Source of the DNA: Mesonia sp008017825
Lineage (GTDB): Bacteria; Bacteroidota; Bacteroidia; Flavobacteriales; Flavobacteriaceae
Reading direction: 5' to 3'
Length of the DNA: 64,000 bases
Assembly: GCF_008017825.1 (NCBI RefSeq)
Contig: NZ_VRLS01000040.1
Coordinates: 62,001-126,000, forward strand
Positions 25,545 to 35,181 of this stretch are shown one piece after another. Under the pieces are notes generated by a model. The model ran no database searches, was not told where the DNA came from, and worked only from the letters and a program-made list of their open reading frames with translations. Made by a program: the position numbers and the translations under genes. Numbering within the stretch: the stretch's first letter is position 1; every line of letters begins with the position of its first letter.

Positions 25545-27401
25545 TTAGTTTTCCTCTATTATATCTAATTCTACTTTTAAATTTTCAATGATAAATTCTT
25601 GGCGGTGTGAAGTATTTTTCCCCATATAAAAACTTAGTAAATCTTCAATACCAGTTTCTTTATCTAACATAACAGGATCTAATCTTATATCTTCCCCTAT
25701 AAAATGTTTAAATTCATCTGGAGAAATTTCACCAAGTCCTTTAAATCTTGTTATTTCTTGTTTTCCAGAAAGTTTTTCAATGGCATTTCTCTTTTCGGTT
25801 TCAGAATAGCAATAAATGGTCTCCTTTTTATTTCTAACCCTAAATAATGGTGTTTGAAGAATATATAAATGTCCTTCTTTAATTAATTCAGGAAAAAACT
25901 GTAAGAAAAAGGTGATAAGTAATAAACGAATGTGCATTCCGTCAACATCAGCATCTGTCGCAATTACAATATTATTATACCTTAAGTCCTCCATTGAGTC
26001 CTCTATATTTAATGCGGCTTGAAGTAAATTGAATTCTTCGTTTTCGTAAACAATTTTTTTGGTAAGACCGTAACTGTTCAAAGGTTTACCTTTAAGACTA
26101 AATACCGCTTGTGTATTTACATCTCTAGATTTTGTAATACTACCACTTGCCGAATCTCCCTCGGTAATAAAAAGTGTACTTTCTAGATTACGTTCTTTTT
26201 TTACGTCTCCCAAGTGTATTCGACAATCTCTCAATTTTTTATTGTGAAGACTAGCTTTTTTAGCTCTTTCTTTAGCTAATTTTCTAATACCAGATAAATC
26301 TTTTCTTTCTTTTTCTGCTTGCAGAATTTTTCTCTGGATTTTATCTGCCGTTTCCGGATTTCTATGCAGGTAATTATCTAATTGTCGTTTTACAAAATCT
26401 AGAATATAAGTTCTTACCGTTGGAAGGTTTCCACCCATATCGGTAGAACCTAATTTCGTTTTAGTTTGACTTTCAAAAACCGGCTCCATTACTTTTATGC
26501 TTATCGCGGAAACAATAGACTTTCTAACATCACTAGCTTCATAGTTTTTACCAAAGAACTCTCTTACTGTTTTTACAATTGCCTCTCTAAAAGCCGATTG
26601 GTGAGTTCCTCCCTGTGTGGTATGTTGCCCATTCACGAAAGAGTGATATTCTTCACTATACTGAGCTTTGCTATATGTAATTGCTACTTCTATATCATCT
26701 CCTCGTAAGTGAATTATAGGAAACAAACGATCTTCTTCATTAATACTTTCTGAAAGTAAATCTTTTAAACCTTCTTCTGAATAAAATTTTTCACCGTTAA
26801 AAGTAATGGTTAATCCCGTATTAAGATATACGTAATTTTTGAGCATTTTCTCTACGTACTCTGCCCTGTACTTATAATTTTTGAAAATCGTTTCATCTGG
26901 AATAAAGGAAACCTTAGTTCCTTTTCTACGTGAAGTTTCTTCTAAAAACTCTTCGTTTTTAAGTTCTCCTTTTTCAAATTCCGCGGAAGCTGATTTACCT
27001 TCTCTAGTAGATTCTACTCTAAAAAAACCTGAAAGTGCATTCACTGCTTTGGTACCAACTCCATTAAGTCCGACAGATTTCTTAAAGGCTTTAGAATCAT
27101 ACTTTCCACCCGTATTCATCTTAGATACTACATCTACCACTTTACCTAAAGGTATACCTCTACCATAATCTCGAACTATTACTTTTTGACCTTGTATAGA
27201 TACGTCTATGGTTTTTCCCGCCCCCATAACGTACTCATCTATAGAGTTGTCGAGAACTTCTTTAAGCAAAATATAAATTCCGTCATCTGCACTAGAACCA
27301 TCCCCTAGCTTACCAATATACATCCCAGGACGCATTCTAATATGTTCTTTCCAATCTAAAGAACGTATGTTTTCCTCGGTATACTTTGTTTCTTCTGTCA
27401 T
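25545..27401 (-). CDS. parE: DNA topoisomerase IV subunit B
   Basis: 618 residues from the ATG at 27401; a longer frame to 27458 lacks homology (MRVLFFLNSYYLSFTPTLS precedes the real start MTEETKYTEENIRSLDWKEH). GHKL ATPase: EVLDNSIDE, RDYGRGIPLG, GLNGVGTKAVNAL. TOPRIM: ITEGDSASGS and the metal-binding acids in TDADVDGMHI. C-terminal domain short, as in ParE and flavobacterial GyrB. ATP binding and hydrolysis drive strand passage by ParC. First gene of the operon parE - membrane protein - parC - mscL. Confidence 0.93.
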   Translation of the reverse strand: MTEETKYTEENIRSLDWKEHIRMRPGMYIGKLGDGSSADDGIYILLKEVLDNSIDEYVMGAGKTIDVSIQGQKVIVRDYGRGIPLGKVVDVVSKMNTGGKYDSKAFKKSVGLNGVGTKAVNALSGFFRVESTREGKSASAEFEKGELKNEEFLEETSRRKGTKVSFIPDETIFKNYKYRAEYVEKMLKNYVYLNTGLTITFNGEKFYSEEGLKDLLSESINEEDRLFPIIHLRGDDIEVAITYSKAQYSEEYHSFVNGQHTTQGGTHQSAFREAIVKTVREFFGKNYEASDVRKSIVSAISIKVMEPVFESQTKTKLGSTDMGGNLPTVRTYILDFVKRQLDNYLHRNPETADKIQRKILQAEKERKDLSGIRKLAKERAKKASLHNKKLRDCRIHLGDVKKERNLESTLFITEGDSASGSITKSRDVNTQAVFSLKGKPLNSYGLTKKIVYENEEFNLLQAALNIEDSMEDLRYNNIVIATDADVDGMHIRLLLITFFLQFFPELIKEGHLYILQTPLFRVRNKKETIYCYSETEKRNAIEKLSGKQEITRFKGLGEISPDEFKHFIGEDIRLDPVMLDKETGIEDLLSFYMGKNTSHRQEFIIENLKVELDIIEEN

Positions 27402-27491
27402 AGATAATGTTGGTGTGAAGCTAAGATAGTACGAATTAAGAAAAAATAAAACTCGCACAAGGGAAAATAATCAACAATAAATAAAAATTTA

Positions 27492-29669
27492 TTATTGCAA
27501 GTATTTAGAGATGATATTTATTAAAGTTTCTTTACTAAAAGGTTTGATTAAAACATCTGTTATTCCCGCTTTTACAGCTCTTTCTTTAATTTCGCTCAAC
27601 TCTGATGCGGTTACGGCTATAATGGGTTTTGTAGGATGAATTTTTCTTACAGAGGTTACAATCTCATAACCATTTAAAGTGGGAATATTTATATCTACTA
27701 AAGCAATGTCCCATTCATTTTCTATTAACGCATCTAACCCGTCTTGGCCATCACCAAATGTATTAAGGTCAACCTCATAACCTTTTAAAAACTTTTCAAC
27801 TACCAAGCGGTTGATTTGATTATCTTCTACTTGAATTATTTTTTTTCCTTTTAATGGATTAAAGTTAAAAGACTGGGCTTGCACTACATTTTGTTTAAGA
27901 GGATTATCGCATTCTATTTCAAAAGAGAATATAGACCCTTGATTTACTTCACTATTCAATTTAATCTCACTATTCATAAGCAATAATAACTTTCTAACTA
28001 TAGATAAGCCTATACCTGTCCCCTCCATAATACTTTTATCTATAGATATTTGTGAAAAGTTATCGAAAATTATATTTTGCTTGTCTTTGGGTATACCTAA
28101 ACCATTATCAATAACTTTAAATTCTATGATAGATTTATTATTTGTACAATTAATTTGATTCACTTCTACTCTTACCTTTCCTTTACTAAACTTAATAGCA
28201 TTATCTGTTAAATTAAGTAGAACTTCATAGAGGATATTAGAATCAGAAATTATTTGTTCGGGTAAATTAGGATCGATTTTGTATACCACCTCACAATTGT
28301 ACTTTTCTTTGAGAAATTGAACCGCATTAGAGATGTTATTAAAAAAGGTACTTAGCGTAATAACCTCTGGCTTTACTTTTATTTTGTTTTTATCAATTTT
28401 ATTGAGAAAAAGAATGTTATTAATTAAATTAAGTAAGTAGTTACCTGAAAATTTTAAAGAATTGAGAAGTTTTTTATTTGCTTTAGAAGTATCATCACTT
28501 TCTAGCAGTAAAGACGCTATTCCCACTACGCCGTGTAAAGGAGTTCTAATCTCATGACTAATATTTGAGATAAATTGAGATTTAGCTTCTGCAGCAATAT
28601 CAGCATCTTTTTTTGCTTTTTTTAGTTCTTTATTACTCTTGTTTAAATTGATGATTAACTTATTTTTTATTTTATTTTCCCTGTAAATAAGCAAGAGTAT
28701 TGCAAATAAGAAAAGTGATAATACAGCATATAACCAAGAAGTCCTTGTTTTTGATGCTGCTAAATCTTGCATAAGAACCTTTTCACGTTTAGAGCTTACT
28801 AAAGCTCTCTCATATTCCTTTAAATCATATCGTGCATTTTCTAAAGCTAAGCGTTTCTTTAGGTCTTCGTTAATAAAATTATCTTTATTAGAAATGTGTT
28901 TTTCTAGATAGAGAAATGCTTTATCAAATTTACCAATACTCCTTTCATAGTTACTTCTATAGAGATAAATTTCACTCAATTGCTCATATAAAGGATGAGC
29001 TTCAAGCACTTCAATAGATTTATCGAAATTTACTTCTGCAAGTTCTAGCTGATCAGTTTGAGCATAATAACGTGCTAATAACAAATGTGCGGTAGAAATG
29101 AGAGTTCTATTATACTCATTAAATTTTTTATCTACATTTTTTGAAATTATCTTGAGCTCATCAATATAATCAGTTACTCTTTGAGGTTGATTATTATCCA
29201 AACGATTCCAAACTATATTAATAAGTACATCACTTTTAAAACTGTGATTTAAAGAATCTGCTATATGAAGTGCTTTTTTATAGTATATTTCTGAAACCTC
29301 ATAGTTTTTTTCTTCCAACACCCATACATTCCCCAAACCATTATAATTAACCATTAAAAGCGTAGGATAATTATAAAGTTGAGAAAGGTCTTTAGATTTT
29401 GTATACTTTTCTTTTGCAGAAGAATAATTCTCTACAGCTTCATCGTTTAAAGCTAATAAATTGTATGCACTAGCTGTATAATAAGTAGCCTTTTCTTTAT
29501 AAGATTCCTCTAAAAGTTGAAGGGCAATTTTTTTTGAATCGGTAAAATTTAAATTATCATATTTAGCCAAGCTGGCTTTCTCAAGTTCTTCTAAGTGAGA
29601 TATCTTTTCTTGAGCCAAAGAAAATAAACACACGAGGCAGAAAAAAAAGGAGGTAATAAATTTTATCAA
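27492..29669 (-). CDS. Hybrid sensor kinase: TPR sensor, HisKA, HATPase, receiver
   Basis: 725 residues. Signal peptide 1-19, periplasmic TPR repeats at about 40-290, one membrane helix at 312-329, a short coiled coil, HisKA with His372 in NISHEIRTP, ATPase with N box LLNLTDNAIKFS and G box GTGIGLSIV, and a C-terminal receiver with Asp659 in ALVDINIPTLNGYE and Lys near 709. There is no DNA-binding domain, so output must pass to a separate phosphotransfer or regulator protein not found nearby. TPR sensors of this shape are common in Bacteroidota. It ends 34 bases after the parE frame. Confidence 0.9.
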   Translation of the reverse strand: MIKFITSFFFCLVCLFSLAQEKISHLEELEKASLAKYDNLNFTDSKKIALQLLEESYKEKATYYTASAYNLLALNDEAVENYSSAKEKYTKSKDLSQLYNYPTLLMVNYNGLGNVWVLEEKNYEVSEIYYKKALHIADSLNHSFKSDVLINIVWNRLDNNQPQRVTDYIDELKIISKNVDKKFNEYNRTLISTAHLLLARYYAQTDQLELAEVNFDKSIEVLEAHPLYEQLSEIYLYRSNYERSIGKFDKAFLYLEKHISNKDNFINEDLKKRLALENARYDLKEYERALVSSKREKVLMQDLAASKTRTSWLYAVLSLFLFAILLLIYRENKIKNKLIINLNKSNKELKKAKKDADIAAEAKSQFISNISHEIRTPLHGVVGIASLLLESDDTSKANKKLLNSLKFSGNYLLNLINNILFLNKIDKNKIKVKPEVITLSTFFNNISNAVQFLKEKYNCEVVYKIDPNLPEQIISDSNILYEVLLNLTDNAIKFSKGKVRVEVNQINCTNNKSIIEFKVIDNGLGIPKDKQNIIFDNFSQISIDKSIMEGTGIGLSIVRKLLLLMNSEIKLNSEVNQGSIFSFEIECDNPLKQNVVQAQSFNFNPLKGKKIIQVEDNQINRLVVEKFLKGYEVDLNTFGDGQDGLDALIENEWDIALVDINIPTLNGYEIVTSVRKIHPTKPIIAVTASELSEIKERAVKAGITDVLIKPFSKETLINIISKYLQ

Positions 29670-29912
29670 AAAAAATAATTTATTGAGATCGTAAATTTAA
29701 AGTATTAATGTCATTTTTAAAATAAAAAAATACTGATTTTAAACTATTTAACAAATTTAATTTAATATTGAAGTAAATGTATTTTCAAAACTCAATATTT
29801 TAAAGCTATTAAACATCTTTTAATATTAACGATGTAAGGTAAATAAATAGGATAAAGTGCAGTTGTTTTAAATTTTTTTATTTGCTTTGCCCAAAATTTA
29901 GAACAATTAAAA

Positions 29913-30584
29913 ATGAAGATCTTTTTTTTAGTTAGCTTTTTAATGTCCTATACCATAAATGCTCAAGTAGGAATTGGCACAACCAACCCTCAGGCTACTT
30001 TAGACGTTAATGGAAATTTAAGAATCGAGCAAGTAGATCAAGATCTATCTAGTAACAAAATCTTAGTACTTGGTGATAATAATGAATTAAAACAAGGTAA
30101 ATCTGCGAGATTCTATGCTCTTTCTAATTTTGTAATTCCTATTTGTCAAAATTATAATGAAAATGATACAGGGAGTTTTACCACAACGGCTAACGGCACA
30201 AGTTATACTGTAAACTGGGAAATAATTGTTAAAGACGTAGGAAGTGTTAGTAATTCACAAACAGTGGTAACCTCTGTTTCTAATAATTCAGGAAATGTGA
30301 GTAGTACTTCCAGTACAATAGAAATTCCTAATTACCCTTTAAAAGCACAACGGTTACAAGTAAAATATCAATTTACTCCTCATTTACCTTTTAATCCAAA
30401 TGGGTTTAACCTCACAGCGTATAATAACAGTAATTACCCCGATACTTTTTCTTTAAATTATACAGCAGCAGATGAAACAGAAATCACAGTAAACATTACA
30501 AGAACAGATCAAACCTCTGCCGATGAAAATAAAAATTGTTGGGCAGGACAGTTTTACTTTGACATGATGATGTATAGCTATTGA
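29913..30584 (+). CDS. Secreted 'GIGTTNP' type surface protein
   Basis: 223 residues with a signal peptide ending INAQ. The mature start VGIGTTNPQATLDVNGNLRI is the repeated N-terminal motif of a large group of flavobacterial surface and tail-fibre-like proteins. The rest is Ser/Thr/Asn-rich and beta-stranded, with Cys in PICQNYN and ENKNCW near the ends of the fold. No T9SS tail is seen. The function is unknown. Confidence 0.65.
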   Translation: MKIFFLVSFLMSYTINAQVGIGTTNPQATLDVNGNLRIEQVDQDLSSNKILVLGDNNELKQGKSARFYALSNFVIPICQNYNENDTGSFTTTANGTSYTVNWEIIVKDVGSVSNSQTVVTSVSNNSGNVSSTSSTIEIPNYPLKAQRLQVKYQFTPHLPFNPNGFNLTAYNNSNYPDTFSLNYTAADETEITVNITRTDQTSADENKNCWAGQFYFDMMMYSY

Positions 30585-30596
30585 TCTGTAAAACAC

Positions 30597-30635
30597 AAAA
30601 GGCTTAAAATCAAATTCTGATTTTAAGCCTTTTTT
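30597..30635. terminator. Rho-independent terminator, bidirectional
   Basis: AAAAGGCTTAAAATCA pairs with TGATTTTAAGCCTTTT around a short loop; it lies between the surface protein gene and the convergent ychF. Confidence 0.85.
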
Positions 30636-30650
30636 GATAAGAAAATTCAG

Positions 30651-31745
30651 TTAAACATTAAATCTAAAATGCATTACGTCCCCATCTTGAACCACATATT
30701 CTTTTCCTTCAACACTTAATTTACCTGCATCTTTCACTTTTGCTTCACTTCCTAAAGAAACATAATCATCATATTTAATTACTTCAGCACGAATAAAACC
30801 TTTCTCAAAATCGGTATGAATAACACCCGCTGCTTGTGGAGCTGTAGCTCCTACAGGAATTGTCCAAGCTCTTACCTCTTTTACTCCTGCAGTAAAATAG
30901 GTTTGCTGGTTTAGTAATTTATAAGCCGATCTAATTAATTTAGCTGAACCTGCTTCATCTAGACCTATATCATTTAAAAACATTTTTCGCTCTTCAAAGT
31001 CATCTAGCTCTGTGATGTCTGCCTCAGTACCTACTGCTAACACTAAAACCTCTGCATGTTCGTCTTTTACCGCCTCTTTTACTTTTTCTACGTATTCATT
31101 TCCGTTAACTGCAGCATCTTCATCTACATTACAAACATAGAGAACAGGCTTATCGGTAATAAACTGTAATGGCGCTACAAGTTCTTTACGGTCATCTTCT
31201 GCAATATCAATTGCTCTTACAGATATTCCTGCTTCTAATCCTTCTTTTAATTTTAAAAGGACTTCTTGCTCTTTTATAGCTTCTTTATTTCCTGTTTTTG
31301 CTGCTCTTTTAACTTTTTCAAGTTTCTTGTCTACGGTTTCTAGATCTTTTAACTGAAGTTCAATATCAATAGTTTCCTTATCTCTAATGGGATTTACATT
31401 TCCGTCAACGTGAACAACATTATCGTTATCAAAACATCTTAATACGTGTAGAATGGCATCAGTTTCTCTAATATTTCCTAAAAACTGATTTCCAAGCCCT
31501 TCTCCTTTACTTGCACCCTTTACCAATCCTGCTATATCAACAATTTCTACGGTGGCAGGTAAAACTCTTTCAGGTTTTACTAATTCTTCCAACTTTTCTA
31601 ACCTCATATCGGGCACATTTACGATTCCTATATTAGGTTCGATCGTACAAAAAGGGAAGTTAGCACTTTGTGCTTTTGCGTTAGACAAACAATTAAATAA
31701 TGTTGATTTCCCAACATTTGGTAATCCTACAATACCTGCTTTCAT
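30651..31745 (-). CDS. ychF: Redox-regulated ATPase YchF (OLA1 type)
   Basis: 364 residues, the standard length. G1 is GLPNVGKST at 7-15, G3 DIAGLVKGASKGEGLG, and the G4 position is NVDE (not NKxD), which explains the preference for ATP over GTP in this Obg-related family. The C-terminal TGS-like domain carries GAT/APQAAGVIHTDFEKGFIRAEV. YchF binds ribosomes and affects stress responses. It has its own promoter box. Confidence 0.95.
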   Translation of the reverse strand: MKAGIVGLPNVGKSTLFNCLSNAKAQSANFPFCTIEPNIGIVNVPDMRLEKLEELVKPERVLPATVEIVDIAGLVKGASKGEGLGNQFLGNIRETDAILHVLRCFDNDNVVHVDGNVNPIRDKETIDIELQLKDLETVDKKLEKVKRAAKTGNKEAIKEQEVLLKLKEGLEAGISVRAIDIAEDDRKELVAPLQFITDKPVLYVCNVDEDAAVNGNEYVEKVKEAVKDEHAEVLVLAVGTEADITELDDFEERKMFLNDIGLDEAGSAKLIRSAYKLLNQQTYFTAGVKEVRAWTIPVGATAPQAAGVIHTDFEKGFIRAEVIKYDDYVSLGSEAKVKDAGKLSVEGKEYVVQDGDVMHFRFNV

Positions 31746-31771
31746 AGTTTTTCTTAATACTTTTTGAACCG

Positions 31772-31801
31772 CAAATATACAGAATGATTTGGTTTAATAA
31801 A
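31772..31801 (-). promoter_or_regulatory. ychF promoter
   Basis: Minus-strand TTTA (31801-31798), 18-base spacer, TATATTTG (31779-31772), an exact -7 box, 26 bases from the ATG. Confidence 0.55.
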
Positions 31802-31924
31802 GCATTATTAATGAAGTGATACTATATTATTTCTTTGAATTATTTTAAGTAAATTTTACCGTTGCCTTATTAAAAATTAACACTATATAGATTTACATTT
31901 ATAGTAACCAAAAAAACAATTAAA

Positions 31925-32422
31925 ATGAAAAAATTAATGATTACTGCTTTGTGCTTAACTTTTGGTTTTACCAATTATGCACAAACTGAAGACAAAATGA
32001 AGAAAACAGTTACTACAAAAACAATTACCAAAGATAATAAAGGCGAAAATGTAGCTGTTGAAAAGAGAACTATTAAAGCCCAACAGGAGTTAGGGGTTGA
32101 AAATAATGATAAGACTAATCAAGCTGTTAGAAGACATCAACCTCAAATTTCTACTTCCACCTCATTTATGGTAGATCAAAATAGCTATATGATATCTCCA
32201 GATAGAAAAGGATATGTTGTTCATAAAATGAATGGGAAGGAAAGAACAGAGTATGGTGTTATTAGACAGATGCCCGATAGGGATACTTACGTACTACACA
32301 CCAAGGAATATGACTCTTTTGGATATTTTGACGAAGATGGAAACTTTGTTGTTGGAAATTATGATCCAAAAAAAGATGATGTCATCTTAAAAAAATATAT
32401 GATGAAAAGACCTACTAGATAG
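31925..32422 (+). CDS. Secreted protein of unknown function
   Basis: 165 residues. Signal peptide MKKLMITALCLTFGFTNYAQ, then a Lys/Thr-rich stretch (KKTVTTKTITKDNKGENVAV) and a domain with ISPDRKGYVVHKM, YGVIRQMPDRDTYVLHTKE and FGYFDEDGNFVVGNYDP. I do not recognise a family. A clear terminator follows, so it is a monocistronic gene. A -7-like TACATTTA (7 of 8) lies shortly upstream. Confidence 0.65.
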   Translation: MKKLMITALCLTFGFTNYAQTEDKMKKTVTTKTITKDNKGENVAVEKRTIKAQQELGVENNDKTNQAVRRHQPQISTSTSFMVDQNSYMISPDRKGYVVHKMNGKERTEYGVIRQMPDRDTYVLHTKEYDSFGYFDEDGNFVVGNYDPKKDDVILKKYMMKRPTR

Positions 32423-32448
32423 TAATGAAAATTTTCATAGGTATTATA

Positions 32449-32478
32449 AAAAAAGCCCATCTAAAAAGATGGGCTTTA
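32449..32478. terminator. Rho-independent terminator, bidirectional
   Basis: AAGCCCATCT pairs with AGATGGGCTT around a short A-rich loop, between the secreted protein gene and the convergent cold-shock gene. Confidence 0.85.
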
Positions 32479-32502
32479 CTCGTTTTCTTAAAGAGATATA
32501 TA

Positions 32503-32694
32503 TTACAGAACTCTAACGTTTACTGCATTTAAACCTTTATTTCCTTCTTGTAAATCAAATTCAACTTCGTCACCTTCGCGAACTTCGTCGATTAATCCTG
32601 ATACGTGTACAAAATGATCTTTGTCCGCACCTTCTTCAGTGATAAATCCAAAACCTTTAGTGTCATTGAAGAATTTTACTGTTCCTTTATTCAT
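32503..32694 (-). CDS. Cold-shock protein (CspA family)
   Basis: 63 residues. RNA-binding motifs RNP1 (KGFGFI) and RNP2 (HFVHVSGL) are present on the single OB fold: MNKGTVKFFNDTKGFGFI. These proteins bind single-stranded RNA and DNA and act as RNA chaperones. A -7-type box 86 bases upstream of the start codon implies a leader of roughly 80 bases, which would be in keeping with RNA-level control of cold-shock genes. Confidence 0.95.
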   Translation of the reverse strand: MNKGTVKFFNDTKGFGFITEEGADKDHFVHVSGLIDEVREGDEVEFDLQEGNKGLNAVNVRVL

Positions 32695-32779
32695 TGTAAT
32701 GTAATTAAAAAATTGTTATTTATTATTGACAAATATGATGCATTTAATTGGATATCTAACTATTATTTTCATTTATTTT

Positions 32780-32787
32780 CAAATATA
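32780..32787 (-). promoter_or_regulatory. Putative -7 element of the cold-shock gene
   Basis: Minus-strand TATATTTG, exact TANNTTTG, 86 bases upstream of the ATG, so the transcript would have a leader of about 80 bases. No clear -33 box. Confidence 0.4.
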
Positions 32788-32864
32788 GTCAGAATCTCAT
32801 TTTAAAACCTATTTAATTGTGTGCTAAGGGCTTAGATTCAGGCACTTTGTTGATTTTATTTGGT

Positions 32865-33728
32865 TTAATTATTTTCACATTTTGCTATAAATAAAGGAGC
32901 TTCTGTTGCTTTTGGAGCCTTCATAATCAATTTTTCATGAACATATATGCGATGAAAAACTTCTAATTCTTCTAATGTTGGATTTTCTGTATAAGGAAAT
33001 AGCTCTTCTCCTCTATTCAATTCATCCTTAAATAACGAAGTTTTTGAATATTGATTTATAAATGCTTCATCATCTGGAGATAGATCTTCAATCGGTTTTT
33101 TAGGAATCCCTTCATCGTTTGGACCAAAATATAATTTATCATTTTTAAACAAAGCCTTAAGTTGATTACTAGTAGTATATTGAGATGATAAATTCACCAA
33201 AAGCAATTCGTTATATTCTTTTGGGTTTTTAAAATGAAAAATTTTTACCTCTTGGGAGATTTCATCATCATATAAGTTTCCTAATGAGGTTACGTATATA
33301 TTTTCTATATTTCTATCTAGTTTCTGTATATAGGGAAAACTAAAACAGTTTGCATTCTCATTGAAAACAGCATAATAATTATGTGCATTAGATGACTTCC
33401 AATTGACCAATACTCGATTAGAAGCTTCTACATTATACCTGATGGTGGTTTTATCTTTAAAAGAGGCTCTTTTTCTTCCGTAAAGTGCAAAAGCAGGTTC
33501 TGGAGATTGAGTAAGAATCAATGCTTCTCCCTTCATCTTCCAAGTTCCTTTTTGCATCCCACCAAAATAACCAAGAACATAACGGTGATCTGGAAAAATA
33601 ATAAACATACGAAAATCATCTGGACCTTGCCTTATTTGGTAAACACCAACCACCTGTTCTTCTAAGTCAGTTTGGGCATGGCTAAAGAATCCGTAAAGTA
33701 AAAGACAAATAATTATATAATTTTTCAT
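32865..33728 (-). CDS. Secreted protein of unknown function
   Basis: 287 residues. Signal peptide ends FFSHAQ. The mature N-terminus (GVYQIRQGPDDFRMFIIFPD, HRYVLGYFGGMQKGTWKMKG) looks like a small beta-barrel or lipocalin-like sheet; the C-terminal half is mixed and acidic. A late run LSPDDEAFINQYSK and the end FIAKCENN have no motif I recognise. No operon partner: msrA lies 42 bases upstream on the same strand. Confidence 0.65.
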   Translation of the reverse strand: MKNYIIICLLLYGFFSHAQTDLEEQVVGVYQIRQGPDDFRMFIIFPDHRYVLGYFGGMQKGTWKMKGEALILTQSPEPAFALYGRKRASFKDKTTIRYNVEASNRVLVNWKSSNAHNYYAVFNENANCFSFPYIQKLDRNIENIYVTSLGNLYDDEISQEVKIFHFKNPKEYNELLLVNLSSQYTTSNQLKALFKNDKLYFGPNDEGIPKKPIEDLSPDDEAFINQYSKTSLFKDELNRGEELFPYTENPTLEELEVFHRIYVHEKLIMKAPKATEAPLFIAKCENN

Positions 33729-33769
33729 AATTGACTGGTATATAGAACAAAGATTTAACTTCTTAAGTT

Positions 33770-34261
33770 TTACTCTTTTTTCAATAGCTGTTTAAAATTT
33801 CTCTCTAAGTTTTCTAACTTCGGAGAAATATAACGTCGGCAAAATGGCTTTTGAGGATTTTTAAAATAATAATTCTGTATTTCTTCTCGGCTAGGTCTAA
33901 AACTACTAAAAGGCAACACCTCTGTAATTATTTTAGGATTTTGTTTTTTAAAATATGAAAGACATCGTTTAGCTTCATTTTCTTGTAACGATTGGAAAGT
34001 ATAAATAGCCGATCTATATTTATGACGCATACGGTGTTTAGACTCACTTTTATGGGTCGTTAAATGAACTTCAATTAATTGTTCTATCGAAATTATATGA
34101 GGAGAAAAATGAACTATAACTGCTTCAGAAAAATAATCATGCGTTCCTTTTGAAGCTACAAAACCTTGTTCTACTTTATCAACTCCTTTTAAAGCTTGAA
34201 AAACAGCTTCGGTACACCAATGACAACCACCACCAAAAGCTATTCTTATAAATTGAGACAT
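33770..34261 (-). CDS. msrA: Peptide-methionine (S)-S-oxide reductase MsrA
   Basis: 163 residues. The active-site region is FGGGCHWCTEAVFQ with nucleophile Cys13; most MsrA have GCFWC, here His replaces Phe. Downstream blocks HYRSAIYTFQ and the QNYYFKNPQKPFCRRYISPK tail (a cysteine that may resolve the disulfide) are present. MsrA reduces the S form of methionine sulfoxide. The family motif GY at the typical 'GYSGG' position is here GFVAS, so this is a divergent subgroup that may not use the usual sequence around the Glu/Tyr site. Confidence 0.85.
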   Translation of the reverse strand: MSQFIRIAFGGGCHWCTEAVFQALKGVDKVEQGFVASKGTHDYFSEAVIVHFSPHIISIEQLIEVHLTTHKSESKHRMRHKYRSAIYTFQSLQENEAKRCLSYFKKQNPKIITEVLPFSSFRPSREEIQNYYFKNPQKPFCRRYISPKLENLERNFKQLLKKE

Positions 34262-34339
34262 ATATTAATTTTCAGAAATATAAGATATGCTTTTATCTTA
34301 TATTTAGCAGCTTGAATATTGACTTTCTCATTTTACTTT

Positions 34340-35170
34340 ATGCGTCTATTTTCTTATTTCTTAGGTATCCTATTATTAATCTGTTCTAGTTGTGCTGTCA
34401 CAAAGCATAAAAATATTCCTTATGTCCTTACTGAAAATACAGACTTAACTTCTCATATTTTTCAGCCTAAAAAAGAAACAACAAAACTACATCCAGTCCT
34501 TATTTTTGTACACGGTGGAAATTGGAATAGCGGAAAAAAAGAAACTTATGGCTTTTTAGGAAGAAATTTCGCTAAAAAAGGTGTGGTTAGCGTCATACCA
34601 GATTATACACTTAGTCCCAAAGCAAACTATGAGAAGATGACTCAAGAAATTGCAAAAAATATAGTTTGGGTTAAAAAGAATATAGAAAATTATGGAGGTA
34701 ATCCTCAACAAATATATGTGACAGGACATTCTGCAGGTGGACATTTGGTAGCATTAGCGGTGATGAACCCAAAATATGGAATAGATCAAAATAATATTTC
34801 TGGTATAATTTTAAATGATGCTGCAGGATTAGATATGTTTTCATACTTGCAAAAAAATCCGCCTACGAGCGAGAATAATTACCTTACTACTTGGAGTAAT
34901 GATCCCAACACTTGGGAAAAAGCATCACCTATAAATTATATGAGTGAAAACACGCCTTCTATTTTACAGTATTGGGGGAGCAAGTCTTATTTGTCTATCA
35001 TAGAAGCTAATCAAGATTTTTATAATACGTTAGAAGAGTTTCAACCTAATTTAGAGAAGATCGTTTTAAAGAAAAAACACGTTCCTATGGTTCTTCAGTA
35101 CATCTGGCCTTGGAGTAAACGTTATGATGAAATTTTACATTTTATGGACACTACTAAAACATCTAATTAG
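34340..35170 (+). CDS. Alpha/beta hydrolase lipoprotein (BD-FAE/HSL-like)
   Basis: 276 residues from the ATG at 34340. A longer frame starts at a TTG (34319) but only this start places the signal peptide and lipobox LLICSSC (Cys18) correctly. Hydrolase signature: oxyanion HGGNW at 58-62, nucleophile Ser131 in GHSAGG, and a likely Asp/His pair later (His near KKKHVPMV). These enzymes cleave esters, including acetyl or feruloyl groups on sugars. As a lipoprotein it probably acts in the periplasm or outer membrane. It is 11 bases before the mepB-like gene and may be co-transcribed. Confidence 0.82.
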   Translation: MRLFSYFLGILLLICSSCAVTKHKNIPYVLTENTDLTSHIFQPKKETTKLHPVLIFVHGGNWNSGKKETYGFLGRNFAKKGVVSVIPDYTLSPKANYEKMTQEIAKNIVWVKKNIENYGGNPQQIYVTGHSAGGHLVALAVMNPKYGIDQNNISGIILNDAAGLDMFSYLQKNPPTSENNYLTTWSNDPNTWEKASPINYMSENTPSILQYWGSKSYLSIIEANQDFYNTLEEFQPNLEKIVLKKKHVPMVLQYIWPWSKRYDEILHFMDTTKTSN

Positions 35171-35181
35171 TCAACTTACTT

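Noticed and set aside
34319..34339. Longer start for the alpha/beta hydrolase at TTG 34319.
   Set aside because: It would place seven extra residues before the signal peptide; the ATG at 34340 gives a correctly placed lipobox.
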